This document shows positions 25,676 through 34,568 of a stretch of 64,000 bases of DNA, piece after piece. The notes below the pieces were generated by a model. It saw only the letters and a program-made list of their open reading frames with translations, ran no database searches and had not been told where the DNA came from. The DNA is from Kribbella sp. NBC_00382 (GTDB taxonomy: Bacteria; Actinomycetota; Actinomycetes; Propionibacteriales; Kribbellaceae). The stretch covers positions 5,766,001 to 5,830,000 of the forward strand of contig NZ_CP107954.1 of assembly GCF_036067295.1 (NCBI RefSeq). Direction: 5' to 3'. The translations under genes and the position numbers were made by a program. Position 1 is the first letter of the stretch; every line of letters starts with the position of its first letter.

Positions 25676-26656
25676 TCAGTCCCGACGCGTGCGGGGCAGC
25701 GGCACCGAGGCCACGAGCCCGGAGATGATGTCAGCCGCTCCACGTCCACCCAGGTGGGCTTCGGCGGCCGGTAGTACTCGGTGTGCGAGGACTGGTACGG
25801 CGAGCTCCTGGATGTCGTCCGGGAGGACGAACTCGCGCGAGTCCAGCGCGGCAGCTGCCCGGGCGGCCCGGACCAGGTGCAGCGTGGCGCGCGGGCTGGC
25901 GCCCAGGCGCAGCTCCTGCGAGCGGCGGGTGGCCCCGACGAGCGCGACGGCGTACTCCTTCACCGACTCCGACACGTGCACCGAGTGCACTGTCTTCACC
26001 AGGCGGAGGATCTGCTGTCCGTCGGTCACCGGCTGCAGCGACTCCAGCGGCTCGGCGGCGGCGTGCCCGTCGAGCATCCGCAGCTCGGCGGCCGGCTCCG
26101 GGTAGCCCATCGACAGCCGGGCCATGAAGCGGTCGCGCTGTGCCTCGGGAAGGGGATAGGTACCTTCCATCTCGATCGGGTTCTGCGTCGCGATCACCAT
26201 GAACGGCGCCTCGAGCTGGTACGTCGTCGTGTCGACGGTGACCTGGCGCTCCTCCATCGACTCCAGCAGCGCGGCCTGGGTCTTCGGTGAGGCGCGGTTG
26301 ATCTCGTCGCCGACGACGATGTTCGCGAACACCGCGCCCGGCTTGAACTCGAACTCGCGGTTCTCCTGGTTGAAGACCGACACGCCGGTGATGTCCGACG
26401 GAAGTAGGTCCGGCGTGAACTGGATCCGGCGCACGGTGCAGTCGATCGATCGGGCCAGTGCCTTGGCCAGCATCGTCTTGCCGACGCCGGGCACGTCCTC
26501 GATCAGCAGGTGTCCTTCGGCGAGTAGCACGGTGACGGCTACTTCGACCACATCGGGTTTGCCTTCGATCACAGTCTCGATGGCTCGGCGGACCCGTCCC
26601 GCCACCTCTGTCAGCTCGTCGAATTCCATGGCCGAGCTGGTCGCGGTGGTGCTCAC
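25676..26656 (-). CDS. MoxR-type AAA+ ATPase
   Basis: 326 residues from GTG 26656. Walker A GHLLIEDVPGVGKTMLAKAL near residue 55, Walker B VVGDEINRASPKTQAALLESM near 105-125, sensor-type FMVIATQNPIEMEG and arginine-containing YPLPEAQRDRF near 150 give a complete MoxR core. MoxR ATPases act as chaperone-like activators of vWA-domain partners, here presumably DUF58. I chose GTG 26656 because GGGGAGGA lies at ideal spacing. An in-frame ATG at 26758 (preceded by GAGGG) would add 34 residues with poor third-base GC (about 60%), so it is less likely but possible. Confidence 0.85.
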   Translation of the reverse strand: MSTTATSSAMEFDELTEVAGRVRRAIETVIEGKPDVVEVAVTVLLAEGHLLIEDVPGVGKTMLAKALARSIDCTVRRIQFTPDLLPSDITGVSVFNQENREFEFKPGAVFANIVVGDEINRASPKTQAALLESMEERQVTVDTTTYQLEAPFMVIATQNPIEMEGTYPLPEAQRDRFMARLSMGYPEPAAELRMLDGHAAAEPLESLQPVTDGQQILRLVKTVHSVHVSESVKEYAVALVGATRRSQELRLGASPRATLHLVRAARAAAALDSREFVLPDDIQELAVPVLAHRVLPAAEAHLGGRGAADIISGLVASVPLPRTRRD

Positions 26657-26831
26657 CCTGAGTCCTCCCCATTGGTTGTTGGCCGACTCATTCTGACCCG
26701 GCGTAGGGGTCGGGCCTAGATCTCCGTGCGTTTCGTTACCAGTCGTTTCGGCGTTCATCTAATTCGCCCTCACCCGTTGTTGCCGGTTCGTGACCTCCAG
26801 CGTACGGGGGAGCGAAACGGGGCGAATCTGG

Positions 26832-26859
26832 TTGACGGTGGGGCAAAGTGGAGTAAGGT
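26832..26859 (+). promoter_or_regulatory. mraZ (dcw operon) promoter
   Basis: TTGACG (26832-26837) and TAAGGT (26854-26859) with a 16-bp spacer. The hexamers interleave with the MraZ boxes, so MraZ binding should block RNA polymerase. Confidence 0.6.
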
Positions 26860-26873
26860 GGAGCGCAGTGGTA
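26838..26873 (+). promoter_or_regulatory. MraZ operator: four direct repeats at 10-bp spacing
   Basis: GTGGGG at 26838, GTGGAG at 26848, GTGGAG at 26858 and GTGGTA at 26868 are exactly 10 bp apart, one helical turn. GTGG-type repeats in the mraZ promoter are the established MraZ-binding array in other bacteria. Confidence 0.8.
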
Positions 26874-26933
26874 CTGAAATGGTGGACAACAAGCTCGACC
26901 TGAGACGGAGAGTCCGCAACGGGGAGGTGGAGC

Positions 26934-27365
26934 GTGTTCCTTGGAACGCACTTCCCCAAGCTCGACGACAAGGGCCGACTGTTCCTGCCGGCGAAGTTCC
27001 GCGACGAATTGGCTGAAGGCCTGGTGATCACCAGAGGACAGGAGCGGTCGCTGTCGGTGTGGCCCGAAAGCGAATTCGTGCAGATGACCGAGCAGTTGAA
27101 GCAGGCTCCGATCACCAACAAGGGTGCTCGGGACTACCTACGGATGTTGTTCGCCGGGGCCTCCAACGAGGTGCCGGACAAGCAGGGCCGGGTCACCATC
27201 CCGCCGATGCTTCGCGATTACGCAGGGCTGGATCGCGACTGTGTCGTCATCGGGGCGATGAACAGGGTGGAGATCTGGAACACGGAGAACTGGAACACGT
27301 ACTCAGCGGCACAGGAGCAGGCATTCGCCGACCTGTCCGAGGAGGTACTGCCCGGAATCTTCTGA
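26934..27365 (+). CDS. mraZ: Transcriptional regulator MraZ
   Basis: 143 residues, the normal MraZ length. Two AbrB-like SpoVT halves are visible: [25 protein letters not shown] near residues 2-26 and [39 protein letters not shown] near 78-115, each with the DxxGRxxxP motif of the DNA-binding loop. MraZ forms a ring that binds the GTGG repeats before its own gene and represses the division cluster. GTG 26934 follows GGGGAGG. 230 bp separate it from rsmH. Confidence 0.95.
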   Translation: MFLGTHFPKLDDKGRLFLPAKFRDELAEGLVITRGQERSLSVWPESEFVQMTEQLKQAPITNKGARDYLRMLFAGASNEVPDKQGRVTIPPMLRDYAGLDRDCVVIGAMNRVEIWNTENWNTYSAAQEQAFADLSEEVLPGIF

Positions 27366-27379
27366 CCAGCCCGAGGTAG

Positions 27380-27480
27380 CACCGGATCGTCCGGTGAGAT
27401 CACGGGTCCGACTTCCGACCTGAGTGTTGGCGTCACTTCCCCGGCGCCAAGGCATCAGGTACTTCCCCGGAAGGCGAACC
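27380..27480 (+). ncRNA. Candidate mraW-type leader RNA between mraZ and rsmH
   Basis: A 7-bp hairpin CACCGGA/TCCGGTG (27380-27396) is followed by two copies of ACTTCCCCGG (27435-27444 and 27461-27470). The first sits in the loop of TTGGCG/CGCCAA (27427-27450). The published mraW RNA motif of actinobacteria is upstream of mraW (rsmH) with conserved sequences in hairpin loops; place and layout fit, but I have not matched it to the model. Confidence 0.5.
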
Positions 27481-27595
27481 CGCGATCTGACCGGACGAAC
27501 CAGCGGCCGCCCCCATCTGTGAAACGGCAGAGTGCTCCACCACCGCCCCTCGCACGGAATGCAAGGCCGGCAGGTAAGAGCTATGGAGGGTCGAG

Positions 27596-28576
27596 ATGGA
27601 CGGTGCTGAGCGCGGAGCAGAGGGACGCCATGTCCCGGTCATGCTCGACCGCGTCGTCGCGCTGCTCGCTCCCGGCCTGCAGCACCCCGGTGCCGTCCTG
27701 GTCGACGCCACCCTCGGACTCGGCGGACACGCCGAAGCCTTCCTCCAGCGTTTCCCCGACATCCGCCTGGTCGGCCTCGACCGCGACCCGGAGGCCCTGC
27801 GGCTGACCGGCGACCGGTTGGCGCCGTACTCCGAGCGCGTCACGCTGGTGCACGCCGTGTACGACGAGCTGCCCCAGGTGCTCTACGACCTGGGCATCCC
27901 GGCGATCGACGGCATCCTCTTCGACCTCGGCGTCTCCTCCATGCAGCTCGACGAGGCCGACCGTGGCTTCGCGTACTCGCAGGACGCGCCGCTCGACATG
28001 CGGATGGACAGCACCGCGCCGACCACGGCCGCGGACATCCTGAACACCTACAGCTCGGCCGAGCTGGCCCGGATCCTGTTCCAGTACGGCGAGGAGAAGT
28101 TCTCCCGCCGGATCGCGGACCGGATCGTCAAGGCCCGCGAGACCGAGCCGTTCACGAACAGCGCCCGGCTGTCCGAGCTGGTCCGCGACGCGATCCCGCA
28201 GGCGGCCCGCCGGACCGGGGGACACCCGGCCAAGCGGACCTTCCAGGCACTGCGGATCGAGGTCAACGGCGAGCTCGAGGTACTCCGTCGCGCTTTACCC
28301 GCTGCTGTTGCGTCGCTGGCGCTGCACGGCCGGATCGTGGTGATGAGCTACCAGTCGCTCGAGGACCGGATCGCCAAGCAGGTATTGGCCGCCGGCGCGA
28401 AGAGCGACGTACCGGACGACCTGCCGGTGATCCCGGCTGGTCATGAGCCGTACCTCAAGTTGCTGACGCGTGGAGCGGAGAAGCCGACGGAGGAAGAGGT
28501 CGCGGAGAACCCGAGGGCTGCATCGGCCCGGGTCCGAGCGGCGGAGCGCGTACGCGAGAAGGGGTTGGTGGCCTGA
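27596..28576 (+). CDS. rsmH: 16S rRNA m4C1402 methyltransferase RsmH (MraW)
   Basis: 326 residues. [13 protein letters not shown] opens the family, [19 protein letters not shown] near residue 39 is the SAM-binding motif, [23 protein letters not shown] (near 103) and [24 protein letters not shown] (near 200) are RsmH hallmarks. It N4-methylates C1402 in the P-site of the small ribosomal subunit. GGAGGG lies seven bases before ATG. The stop shares one base with the ftsL start (TGATG). Confidence 0.95.
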   Translation: MDGAERGAEGRHVPVMLDRVVALLAPGLQHPGAVLVDATLGLGGHAEAFLQRFPDIRLVGLDRDPEALRLTGDRLAPYSERVTLVHAVYDELPQVLYDLGIPAIDGILFDLGVSSMQLDEADRGFAYSQDAPLDMRMDSTAPTTAADILNTYSSAELARILFQYGEEKFSRRIADRIVKARETEPFTNSARLSELVRDAIPQAARRTGGHPAKRTFQALRIEVNGELEVLRRALPAAVASLALHGRIVVMSYQSLEDRIAKQVLAAGAKSDVPDDLPVIPAGHEPYLKLLTRGAEKPTEEEVAENPRAASARVRAAERVREKGLVA

Positions 28577-29238
28577 TGAGCACTGTGTTCAGCCCGTCGA
28601 AGGCACGGGTCACACCCGCGCAGCCGGTGGTCAAGCAGGAGCCGAAGCTCCGGGTCGTCTACGGAGCGCCGTTCCGGCCGCCGCGGATGCCGTTCGTCAT
28701 CTTCGTGGTGGCGCTGCTCGCGGCCGGCCTGGTCGGCCTGCTGCTGCTCAACACCGAGCTGCAGCGCGGGACGTTCCAGGTGACCAGCCTGAACAACCAG
28801 GCCGATCAGCTGCGCGACCAGCAGGAGTCGCTGGAGAAGCAGGTCCGCACGCTGGAGTCGCCGCAGAACTTGGCGGATCGGGCGGTACGGATGGGCATGG
28901 TGCCGAACCCGAACCCGGTGTTCCTGCGGCTGTCCGACGGCAAGGTGCTCGGAGTACCGGCCGAAGGTAAGGCAGGAACCGCCAAGTCGATGTTCGGCCC
29001 GGCGCTGCCGGCCGCGACCACGCCGGTCGTGCCGAAGCCGCCCGTCAAGCCACCGGTTGCCAATAAGCCGGCCACCAACAAGCCGGCGACGGCCACCAAG
29101 CCACCGGCGACCACCACCAAGCCACCGGCGACGACGAACAAGCCGCCTGCCACCAGCACCAAGCCGCCGGCGAACAACAAGCCGGCGACCACGAACAAGC
29201 CCGCGACTACTGGGGCCGACACGACGACCGGGGGATGA
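28576..29238 (+). CDS. ftsL: FtsL-like bitopic division protein with Thr/Pro/Lys-rich tail
   Basis: 220 residues. A basic cytoplasmic end is followed by a membrane helix (FVIFVVALLAAGLVGLLLLN, residues about 36-55) and a short coiled coil (LNNQADQLRDQQESLEKQVRTLE) as in FtsL/FtsB. Place between rsmH and ftsI supports FtsL. Residues about 140-220 are a repetitive outer tail rich in K-P-A-T (NKPAT, TKPPAT repeats) not typical of FtsL. FtsL with FtsB and FtsQ activates FtsW-FtsI septal synthesis. The start overlaps rsmH by one base. Confidence 0.8.
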   Translation: MSTVFSPSKARVTPAQPVVKQEPKLRVVYGAPFRPPRMPFVIFVVALLAAGLVGLLLLNTELQRGTFQVTSLNNQADQLRDQQESLEKQVRTLESPQNLADRAVRMGMVPNPNPVFLRLSDGKVLGVPAEGKAGTAKSMFGPALPAATTPVVPKPPVKPPVANKPATNKPATATKPPATTTKPPATTNKPPATSTKPPANNKPATTNKPATTGADTTTGG

Positions 29239-29242
29239 TCGG

Positions 29243-31585
29243 ATGACGGAGCGACGGGGCAGCGAACCGCCACGCAAACGCGGCGGCGACCCCGGCCGGG
29301 AACCCCCGCGCCGAGCCACCCCGCCGCGCCGTCCGTCCGCTACGGACGGCACACGCTCCGGTACTCCGCGCCCCAAGAAGCCTGCTGTAGATGGTGAGCC
29401 GCGCAAGCGCCGTCCAGCTCCAGGCGATGGAGAGCCACCACGCCGTCGCCGCCCTACTGCTGCTGAAGCAAGCGGTGGTACACCCCGCCGGGCAGGGCCC
29501 GGTGCTGAGGGGCGGAAGGCGGCTGGACCGCGCAAGGCCACGGGAGAGCCTCGCAAGTCTGCTGCTCGGAGCGGTGAAGTGCGACGGACTCGTCCGGCTG
29601 CGGCCGGCGATGCGCCTCGGCGTACGGCGAAGAAGGCTGCCTCTGCCGGTACGGCGAAGAAGGCGGCTGCCGCGCGCCCAGTGAAAGCAGCCCGGCGTAC
29701 TGGCGAGCCGCCGCGTAAGCGTCCGGCCAGTGGGGGACCGCGGAAGCGGCCGCCGCAGAACCGGCGTCCACCGCGACAGCCGAAGGTGAAGAAGCCGCCG
29801 CGCACGTTGAAGCTCGGCCGTCCCGCGCTCCGGCTGCGGATGACGTTCGGGGTGATGGCGTTCGTGCTGTCGCTGTTCGCCGGCCGGCTGATCCTGCTGC
29901 AGGGCGTCGACCCGGACTCCTACGCGCTCGCCGCGACCAAGGAGAACACCAAGCCGTTCGTGCTGCATGCGACCCGCGGCGCGATCCTGGACCGCAACGG
30001 CGTGCCGCTGTCGGTCTCGGAGGACGCGGTCGCGATCACCGCCGATCCGACCCAGACCGCGCCCGTCGCCGCCCAGCTGGCCAGCCTGCTGACCTCGAAG
30101 ATCCCCGGTACGACGTACGCGAAGTTCTACGCCGACCTCACCCTGAAGAAGCGCTACGTGCTGCTCGCGCACCAGGTCAGCCCGCAGACCTGGAACCAGA
30201 TCACGGCCGAGATCAAGAAGCAGAACGCCTCGATCGCCGAGCAGAACAAGGGCAAACCGGCCGAGGCCAAGGCGCCGCTGCTGGTCGGCCTGTTCACCGA
30301 GTCCGACCCGATCCGCAGCCACCCGCTCGGCTCCGTCGGCGCCAGCGTGGTCGGCGTGGTCGGTGACGAGGGCAAGGGTCTGGCCGGCCTGGAGTACGGG
30401 CTGAACGACAAGCTGTCCGGCTCCGACGGCAAGGCGATGTACGAGGTCGACACCAAGGGCAACAAGATCCCGAACGCCGACCACACCGTCGAGGAGCCCA
30501 AGCCCGGCGTCAGCGCGCAGCTCACCCTGGACTCCGACCTGCAGTGGTTCGCCGAGAAGCGGATCGAGGAAGCGGTCAAGCAGTGGAAGGCCGAGTCCGG
30601 CACGGTCGTCGTGATGGACGTGAAGACCGGCGAGCTGGTCGCGATGGCCAACTACCCCGGCTACGACCCGAACAAGCCGCTCAAGGGCCAGTCGCTGAAG
30701 AACAACGCGCTGGAACAGGTCTACGAGCCGGGCAGCGTGCAGAAGGTCGTCACGATGGCCGCGCTGGCCGACGCGAACAAGATCTCGCTCGACACCAAGC
30801 TCGAGGTGCCGGGCAGCATCACCGTGCAGCGGCGCAAGATCAAGGACCACTTCGACCACGGCGTGCTGAAGCTGACCATCGCCGGCGTGATCGCCAAGTC
30901 CTCGAACGTCGGCACCATCATCGCCTCCCGCGAGATGCCGATCCCGCAGTTCGTGAAGTACCTGCACGACTTCGGTTTCGGTGAGCCGACCGGCCTGGGC
31001 TTCCCCGGCGAGAGCCGTGGCGTGATGCCGCCGGGTGACGAGTGGCCCGAGCTGACCCGCTCGACCGTCGCCTTCGGTCAGGGCCTGGCCGTGAACGCGG
31101 TCCAGATGACCGCCGCGGTCAACGCGGTGGCCAACGGCGGCATCTACGTACCGCCCAAGCTGGTCAAGAACTACGTCGACTCCAACGGCAACGACATCGC
31201 CAACCCGTCCGGCCCGTCGCGTCGCGTGGTCAGCGAGACCGCCGCCAAGGAGGTCGGCACGATGATGGAGTCGGTGACCGCTGACGGCGGTACCGCGCTC
31301 CAGGCGGCCATCCCGGGCTACCGGGTCGCAGGCAAGACCGGTACGGCGCAGGAGACCGGCGAGGGTTGCGAGGGCTACTGCAAGTGGGCGACCTCTTTCG
31401 CCGGATTCGCCCCTGCCGACAACCCGCGCTTCGTTACGTACGTCGTACTGCAGAACCCGACGAACGGCCGGGGCGGTGGTTTCCAGGGAGGTCCGGTGTT
31501 CCGCGACGTGATGAGCTACGCGCTCCAGAAGTACGCAGTACCGCCGACTGGCGCGAAGCAGCCCAACGTCCCGCTGACCTGGTGA
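29243..31585 (+). CDS. ftsI: Septal transpeptidase FtsI (class B PBP) with long basic N-terminal tail
   Basis: 780 residues from ATG 29243. About 190 N-terminal residues are cytoplasmic, disordered and rich in Lys, Arg, Pro and Ala; family members are usually 600-650 residues. Membrane helix LRMTFGVMAFVLSLFAGRLI near 195-214. Catalytic motifs of a class B penicillin-binding protein: EPGSVQK (SxxK), SSN (SSNVGTI) and KTGTAQ. It crosslinks septal peptidoglycan made by FtsW. The start is 4 bp after ftsL. Longer in-frame upstream codons lie inside ftsL and are unlikely to be used. Confidence 0.9.
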   Translation: MTERRGSEPPRKRGGDPGREPPRRATPPRRPSATDGTRSGTPRPKKPAVDGEPRKRRPAPGDGEPPRRRRPTAAEASGGTPRRAGPGAEGRKAAGPRKATGEPRKSAARSGEVRRTRPAAAGDAPRRTAKKAASAGTAKKAAAARPVKAARRTGEPPRKRPASGGPRKRPPQNRRPPRQPKVKKPPRTLKLGRPALRLRMTFGVMAFVLSLFAGRLILLQGVDPDSYALAATKENTKPFVLHATRGAILDRNGVPLSVSEDAVAITADPTQTAPVAAQLASLLTSKIPGTTYAKFYADLTLKKRYVLLAHQVSPQTWNQITAEIKKQNASIAEQNKGKPAEAKAPLLVGLFTESDPIRSHPLGSVGASVVGVVGDEGKGLAGLEYGLNDKLSGSDGKAMYEVDTKGNKIPNADHTVEEPKPGVSAQLTLDSDLQWFAEKRIEEAVKQWKAESGTVVVMDVKTGELVAMANYPGYDPNKPLKGQSLKNNALEQVYEPGSVQKVVTMAALADANKISLDTKLEVPGSITVQRRKIKDHFDHGVLKLTIAGVIAKSSNVGTIIASREMPIPQFVKYLHDFGFGEPTGLGFPGESRGVMPPGDEWPELTRSTVAFGQGLAVNAVQMTAAVNAVANGGIYVPPKLVKNYVDSNGNDIANPSGPSRRVVSETAAKEVGTMMESVTADGGTALQAAIPGYRVAGKTGTAQETGEGCEGYCKWATSFAGFAPADNPRFVTYVVLQNPTNGRGGGFQGGPVFRDVMSYALQKYAVPPTGAKQPNVPLTW

Positions 31586-31621
31586 CGCCGGGTCAGGTAG
31601 GTGAGACAGGGCCCGGAGCGG

Positions 31622-31627
31622 TAACCT
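31622..31627 (+). promoter_or_regulatory. -10 box before leaderless murE start
   Basis: TAACCT ends 8 bases before GTG 31636, inside the 50-bp ftsI-murE gap, with no ribosome site. An internal dcw promoter is possible. Confidence 0.4.
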
Positions 31628-31635
31628 CTGGGCCC

Positions 31636-33177
31636 GTGTCCACCCCAACCGCCGCAGGCGGCGCCGTTGCCGCGATCAGGCCCCAACGGACCGTGCCGGT
31701 CAGCCTCGCCGACCTCGTCCAGACCGCCGGAGCGCGAGCCTCGACGGACCTCGCTGACGTCTCGGTGACCGGTGTGTCACTCGACTCGCGCTCGATCCAT
31801 CCGGGCGACCTGTACGCCGCCCTGCCGGGACTGGTGACGCACGGAGCAGCCTTCGCCGCCAACGCGCAGGCAGCCGGCGCTGTCGCAGTACTGACTGATC
31901 CGGAGGGGGAGGAGCGGGCGCGAGCCACTGGGCTCCCTGTACTCGTGGTCGCCAAGCCGCGCGACGTGCTCGGCGCTGTCGCCAGCCGTATCTACGGCGA
32001 GCCGACGAGCGGCCTGCGCCTGCTGGGCATCACGGGTACCAACGGCAAGACGACGACGAGCTTCCTGCTCGACTCCGTACTGCAGAACATCGGCAAGTCG
32101 GCCCTGATCGGCACGATCGAGACCCGGATCGGCGACGAGGCGGTCAAGAGCGCCCGGACCACGCCGGAGGCCACCGATCTGCAGGCGTTGTTCGCGGTGA
32201 TGCGCGAGCGGTCCGTCGCCTGGTGCGCGATGGAGGTCTCCAGCCACGCGCTCGCGATGGGCCGGGTGGACGGCGCACGATTCGCGGTTGCCGGGTTCAC
32301 CAACCTGACGCAGGACCACCTGGACTTCCACAAGACTTTCGAGGAGTACTTCGCCGCCAAGGCGTCCCTCTTCACCCCTGAGCGGTGCGACCTCGCCGTC
32401 GTGAATATCGACGACGAGTACGGCCGCCGTCTCGCCGCGCAGACGGTCGTTCCGCTGGTGACCGTCTCGACCACCCGCGACGCCGACTGGACCGTCGGCG
32501 GCACGCATCAGTCCGAGCACGGCACCACGGTGATCGACATCCAGGGGCCGGACGAGGCGCTGACCGTCGAGATCGGGCTGCCGGGTGACTTCAACGTGGC
32601 GAACGCCTTGCTGGCGACGGTGATGCTGCGGCAGGTCGACGTACCGGCTGAGGCGATCGCTGCTGGGTTGCAGCACGCCCCAGTACCGGGCCGGATGGAG
32701 ACCTTCACCCGGGCCGACGGTCTGAGCGTGATCGTCGACTACGCGCACACGCCTGATGCAGTCGAGCTGGCACTCAAGGCAGCCCGTACCGCCACCAAGG
32801 GCAAGTTGTTCGCGGTGGTCGGCTGCGGCGGCGACCGTGACCCCGGCAAGCGGCCCGCGATGGGCGCGGCGGCTGCCCGGGCGGCTGACGTCGTGATCGT
32901 CACCGATGACAACCCGCGCAGCGAGGACCCGGCAGCGATCCGAGCCGCGGCCGTCGAAGGCGCGCGGGCAGCGGTCCCCGAGGTGGACCTGCAGGAGGTC
33001 GGCGACCGGCGGCGGGCGATCGCCACCGCGATCGGACTGGCCGGACCCGGCGACACTGTGGTGGTGCTCGGCAAGGGCCACGAGACCGGCCAGGACGTCG
33101 GCGGCGTGATCCACCCGTTCGACGACCGGCAGACCGTGCGCGAGCTGATCGCGGCGACCGGAGAGGCAGCAGTGTGA
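31636..33177 (+). CDS. murE: UDP-MurNAc-tripeptide synthetase MurE
   Basis: 513 residues. Mur-ligase ATP site GITGTNGKTTTSFLLDSVL near residue 130, the middle domain ATPEATDLQ region (TTPEATDLQALFAVMRE) and the C-terminal VIVTDDNPRSEDPAAIRAA, whose DNPR is the diaminopimelate-recognition motif. Adds A2pm to UDP-MurNAc-L-Ala-D-Glu. GTG 31636 lacks a ribosome site; TAACCT at 31622 suggests a leaderless start. The 3' end overlaps murF (GTGA). Confidence 0.95.
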   Translation: MSTPTAAGGAVAAIRPQRTVPVSLADLVQTAGARASTDLADVSVTGVSLDSRSIHPGDLYAALPGLVTHGAAFAANAQAAGAVAVLTDPEGEERARATGLPVLVVAKPRDVLGAVASRIYGEPTSGLRLLGITGTNGKTTTSFLLDSVLQNIGKSALIGTIETRIGDEAVKSARTTPEATDLQALFAVMRERSVAWCAMEVSSHALAMGRVDGARFAVAGFTNLTQDHLDFHKTFEEYFAAKASLFTPERCDLAVVNIDDEYGRRLAAQTVVPLVTVSTTRDADWTVGGTHQSEHGTTVIDIQGPDEALTVEIGLPGDFNVANALLATVMLRQVDVPAEAIAAGLQHAPVPGRMETFTRADGLSVIVDYAHTPDAVELALKAARTATKGKLFAVVGCGGDRDPGKRPAMGAAAARAADVVIVTDDNPRSEDPAAIRAAAVEGARAAVPEVDLQEVGDRRRAIATAIGLAGPGDTVVVLGKGHETGQDVGGVIHPFDDRQTVRELIAATGEAAV

Positions 33178-34568
33178 TCCCCCTCAGTTGTGCCCAGATC
33201 GCCGAAGCGGTCGGCGGTGAGCTGGCCGGGGTGGACCCCGCCGCGATCGTCGACGGCAGCGTCGAGCGGGACTCCCGCCAGATCACCGCGGGCGGACTGT
33301 TCCTCGCCTTCGCCGGTGAGAACGTCGACGGGCACGATTTCGTCCCGGCCGTCACCGAGGCCGGCGCGACCGTCTCCATCACCACCCGGCCGGTCGAGGG
33401 CAGTCCTTGCATCGTCGTGGCTGACGTACAGACGGCGGTCGGTGAGCTTGCGAAGTACGTCATCTCGCAGCTGCCCGACCTGACCGTGATCGGCCTGACC
33501 GGCTCGCAGGGCAAGACCAGCACCAAGGACCTGATCGCCCAGCTGCTCGCGCCGTACGGCCCGACGGTGGCCGCGGTCGGCTCGATGAACAACGAGATCG
33601 GTCACCCGCTGACCTCGCTGAAGGCGGACCTGACGACGCGCTACCTGGTCGCCGAGATGGGCGCCCGGCACGTCGGCGACATCACCTACCTGTGCCGGAT
33701 CACGCCGCCGAAGGTCGGGCTGGTGCTCAACGTCGGCCACTCGCACATCGGTGAGTTCGGCAGCCAGGACGCGATCGCCGTCGCCAAGGGCGAGATGATC
33801 GAGGCCGTACTTCCGGGCGGCACCGCCGTACTGAACGCAGACGACCCACGCGTCGCCGCGATGGCCGGCCGGACGAGCGAGAAGGTCGTGCTGTGGGGCG
33901 ACGCTCCCGAAGCGACCGTCCGGGCAACCGGGGTTGAGCTCGACGCGCTGGGCCGGGCGGGCTTCACGCTGCGGCTCGGTGGCGAGGAGCACGCGGTGCA
34001 GTTGCAGGTCGTGGGGGAGCACCAAGTCGCCAACGCGTTCGCCGCGGCTGCCGCAGTACAGGCTGTCGGGCTGACTCCGGCGCAGATCGCGGAGGGGCTC
34101 AGCACTGCGACGGCCGCTTCCAAGTGGCGGATGGAAGTCCACGAGCGCGCCGACGGCGTGACAATCATCAACGACGCGTACAACGCCAACCCCGAGTCGG
34201 TCCGCGCGGCGCTCAAGGCGCTGGTCGCGATCGGCAGGGCCCGCAACGCCCGTACTTGGGCAGTGCTGGGCCCGATGGGTGAGCTCGGCGACGCCCATGC
34301 CGAAGAGCACGACGGCGTCGGCCGACTCGTCGTCCGGCTGGACGTGCAGCGGCTGCTGGTGGTCGGTGAGGGGGCCCGCCCGATCCACCTCGGCGCCTCG
34401 CTGGAAGGATCCTGGGGCAACGAGTCGGCGTACGTCGACAGCATGGACGAGGCACTCGAGTTGCTTCGCAAGGAATTGCAGCAGGGAGACGTGGTGCTGG
34501 TGAAGGCGTCCCGATTCGTCGGGCTGGACCGGCTGGCGACCGCCCTGCTCGAGGAGGCTTCGCAGTGA
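33174..34568 (+). CDS. murF: UDP-MurNAc-pentapeptide synthetase MurF
   Basis: 464 residues. ATP motif GLTGSQGKTSTKDLIAQLL near residue 107, STATAASKWRMEVHERADGVTIINDAYNANPESVRAALKAL near 310-345 (the DDAYNANP motif, here NDAYNANP) are typical of MurF, which adds D-Ala-D-Ala. GTG 33174 overlaps the murE stop and the end overlaps mraY by GTGA, so the genes are translationally coupled. Confidence 0.95.
   Translation: MIPLSCAQIAEAVGGELAGVDPAAIVDGSVERDSRQITAGGLFLAFAGENVDGHDFVPAVTEAGATVSITTRPVEGSPCIVVADVQTAVGELAKYVISQLPDLTVIGLTGSQGKTSTKDLIAQLLAPYGPTVAAVGSMNNEIGHPLTSLKADLTTRYLVAEMGARHVGDITYLCRITPPKVGLVLNVGHSHIGEFGSQDAIAVAKGEMIEAVLPGGTAVLNADDPRVAAMAGRTSEKVVLWGDAPEATVRATGVELDALGRAGFTLRLGGEEHAVQLQVVGEHQVANAFAAAAAVQAVGLTPAQIAEGLSTATAASKWRMEVHERADGVTIINDAYNANPESVRAALKALVAIGRARNARTWAVLGPMGELGDAHAEEHDGVGRLVVRLDVQRLLVVGEGARPIHLGASLEGSWGNESAYVDSMDEALELLRKELQQGDVVLVKASRFVGLDRLATALLEEASQ

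Noticed and set aside
29040-29215. KPAT-repeat DNA as a separate repeat element
   Set aside because: It is the coding sequence of the FtsL tail, in frame throughout.
29207-31648. An 813-codon minus-strand frame opposite ftsI
   Set aside because: Antisense shadow of a high-GC gene; composition Leu/Arg/Gly/Val only.
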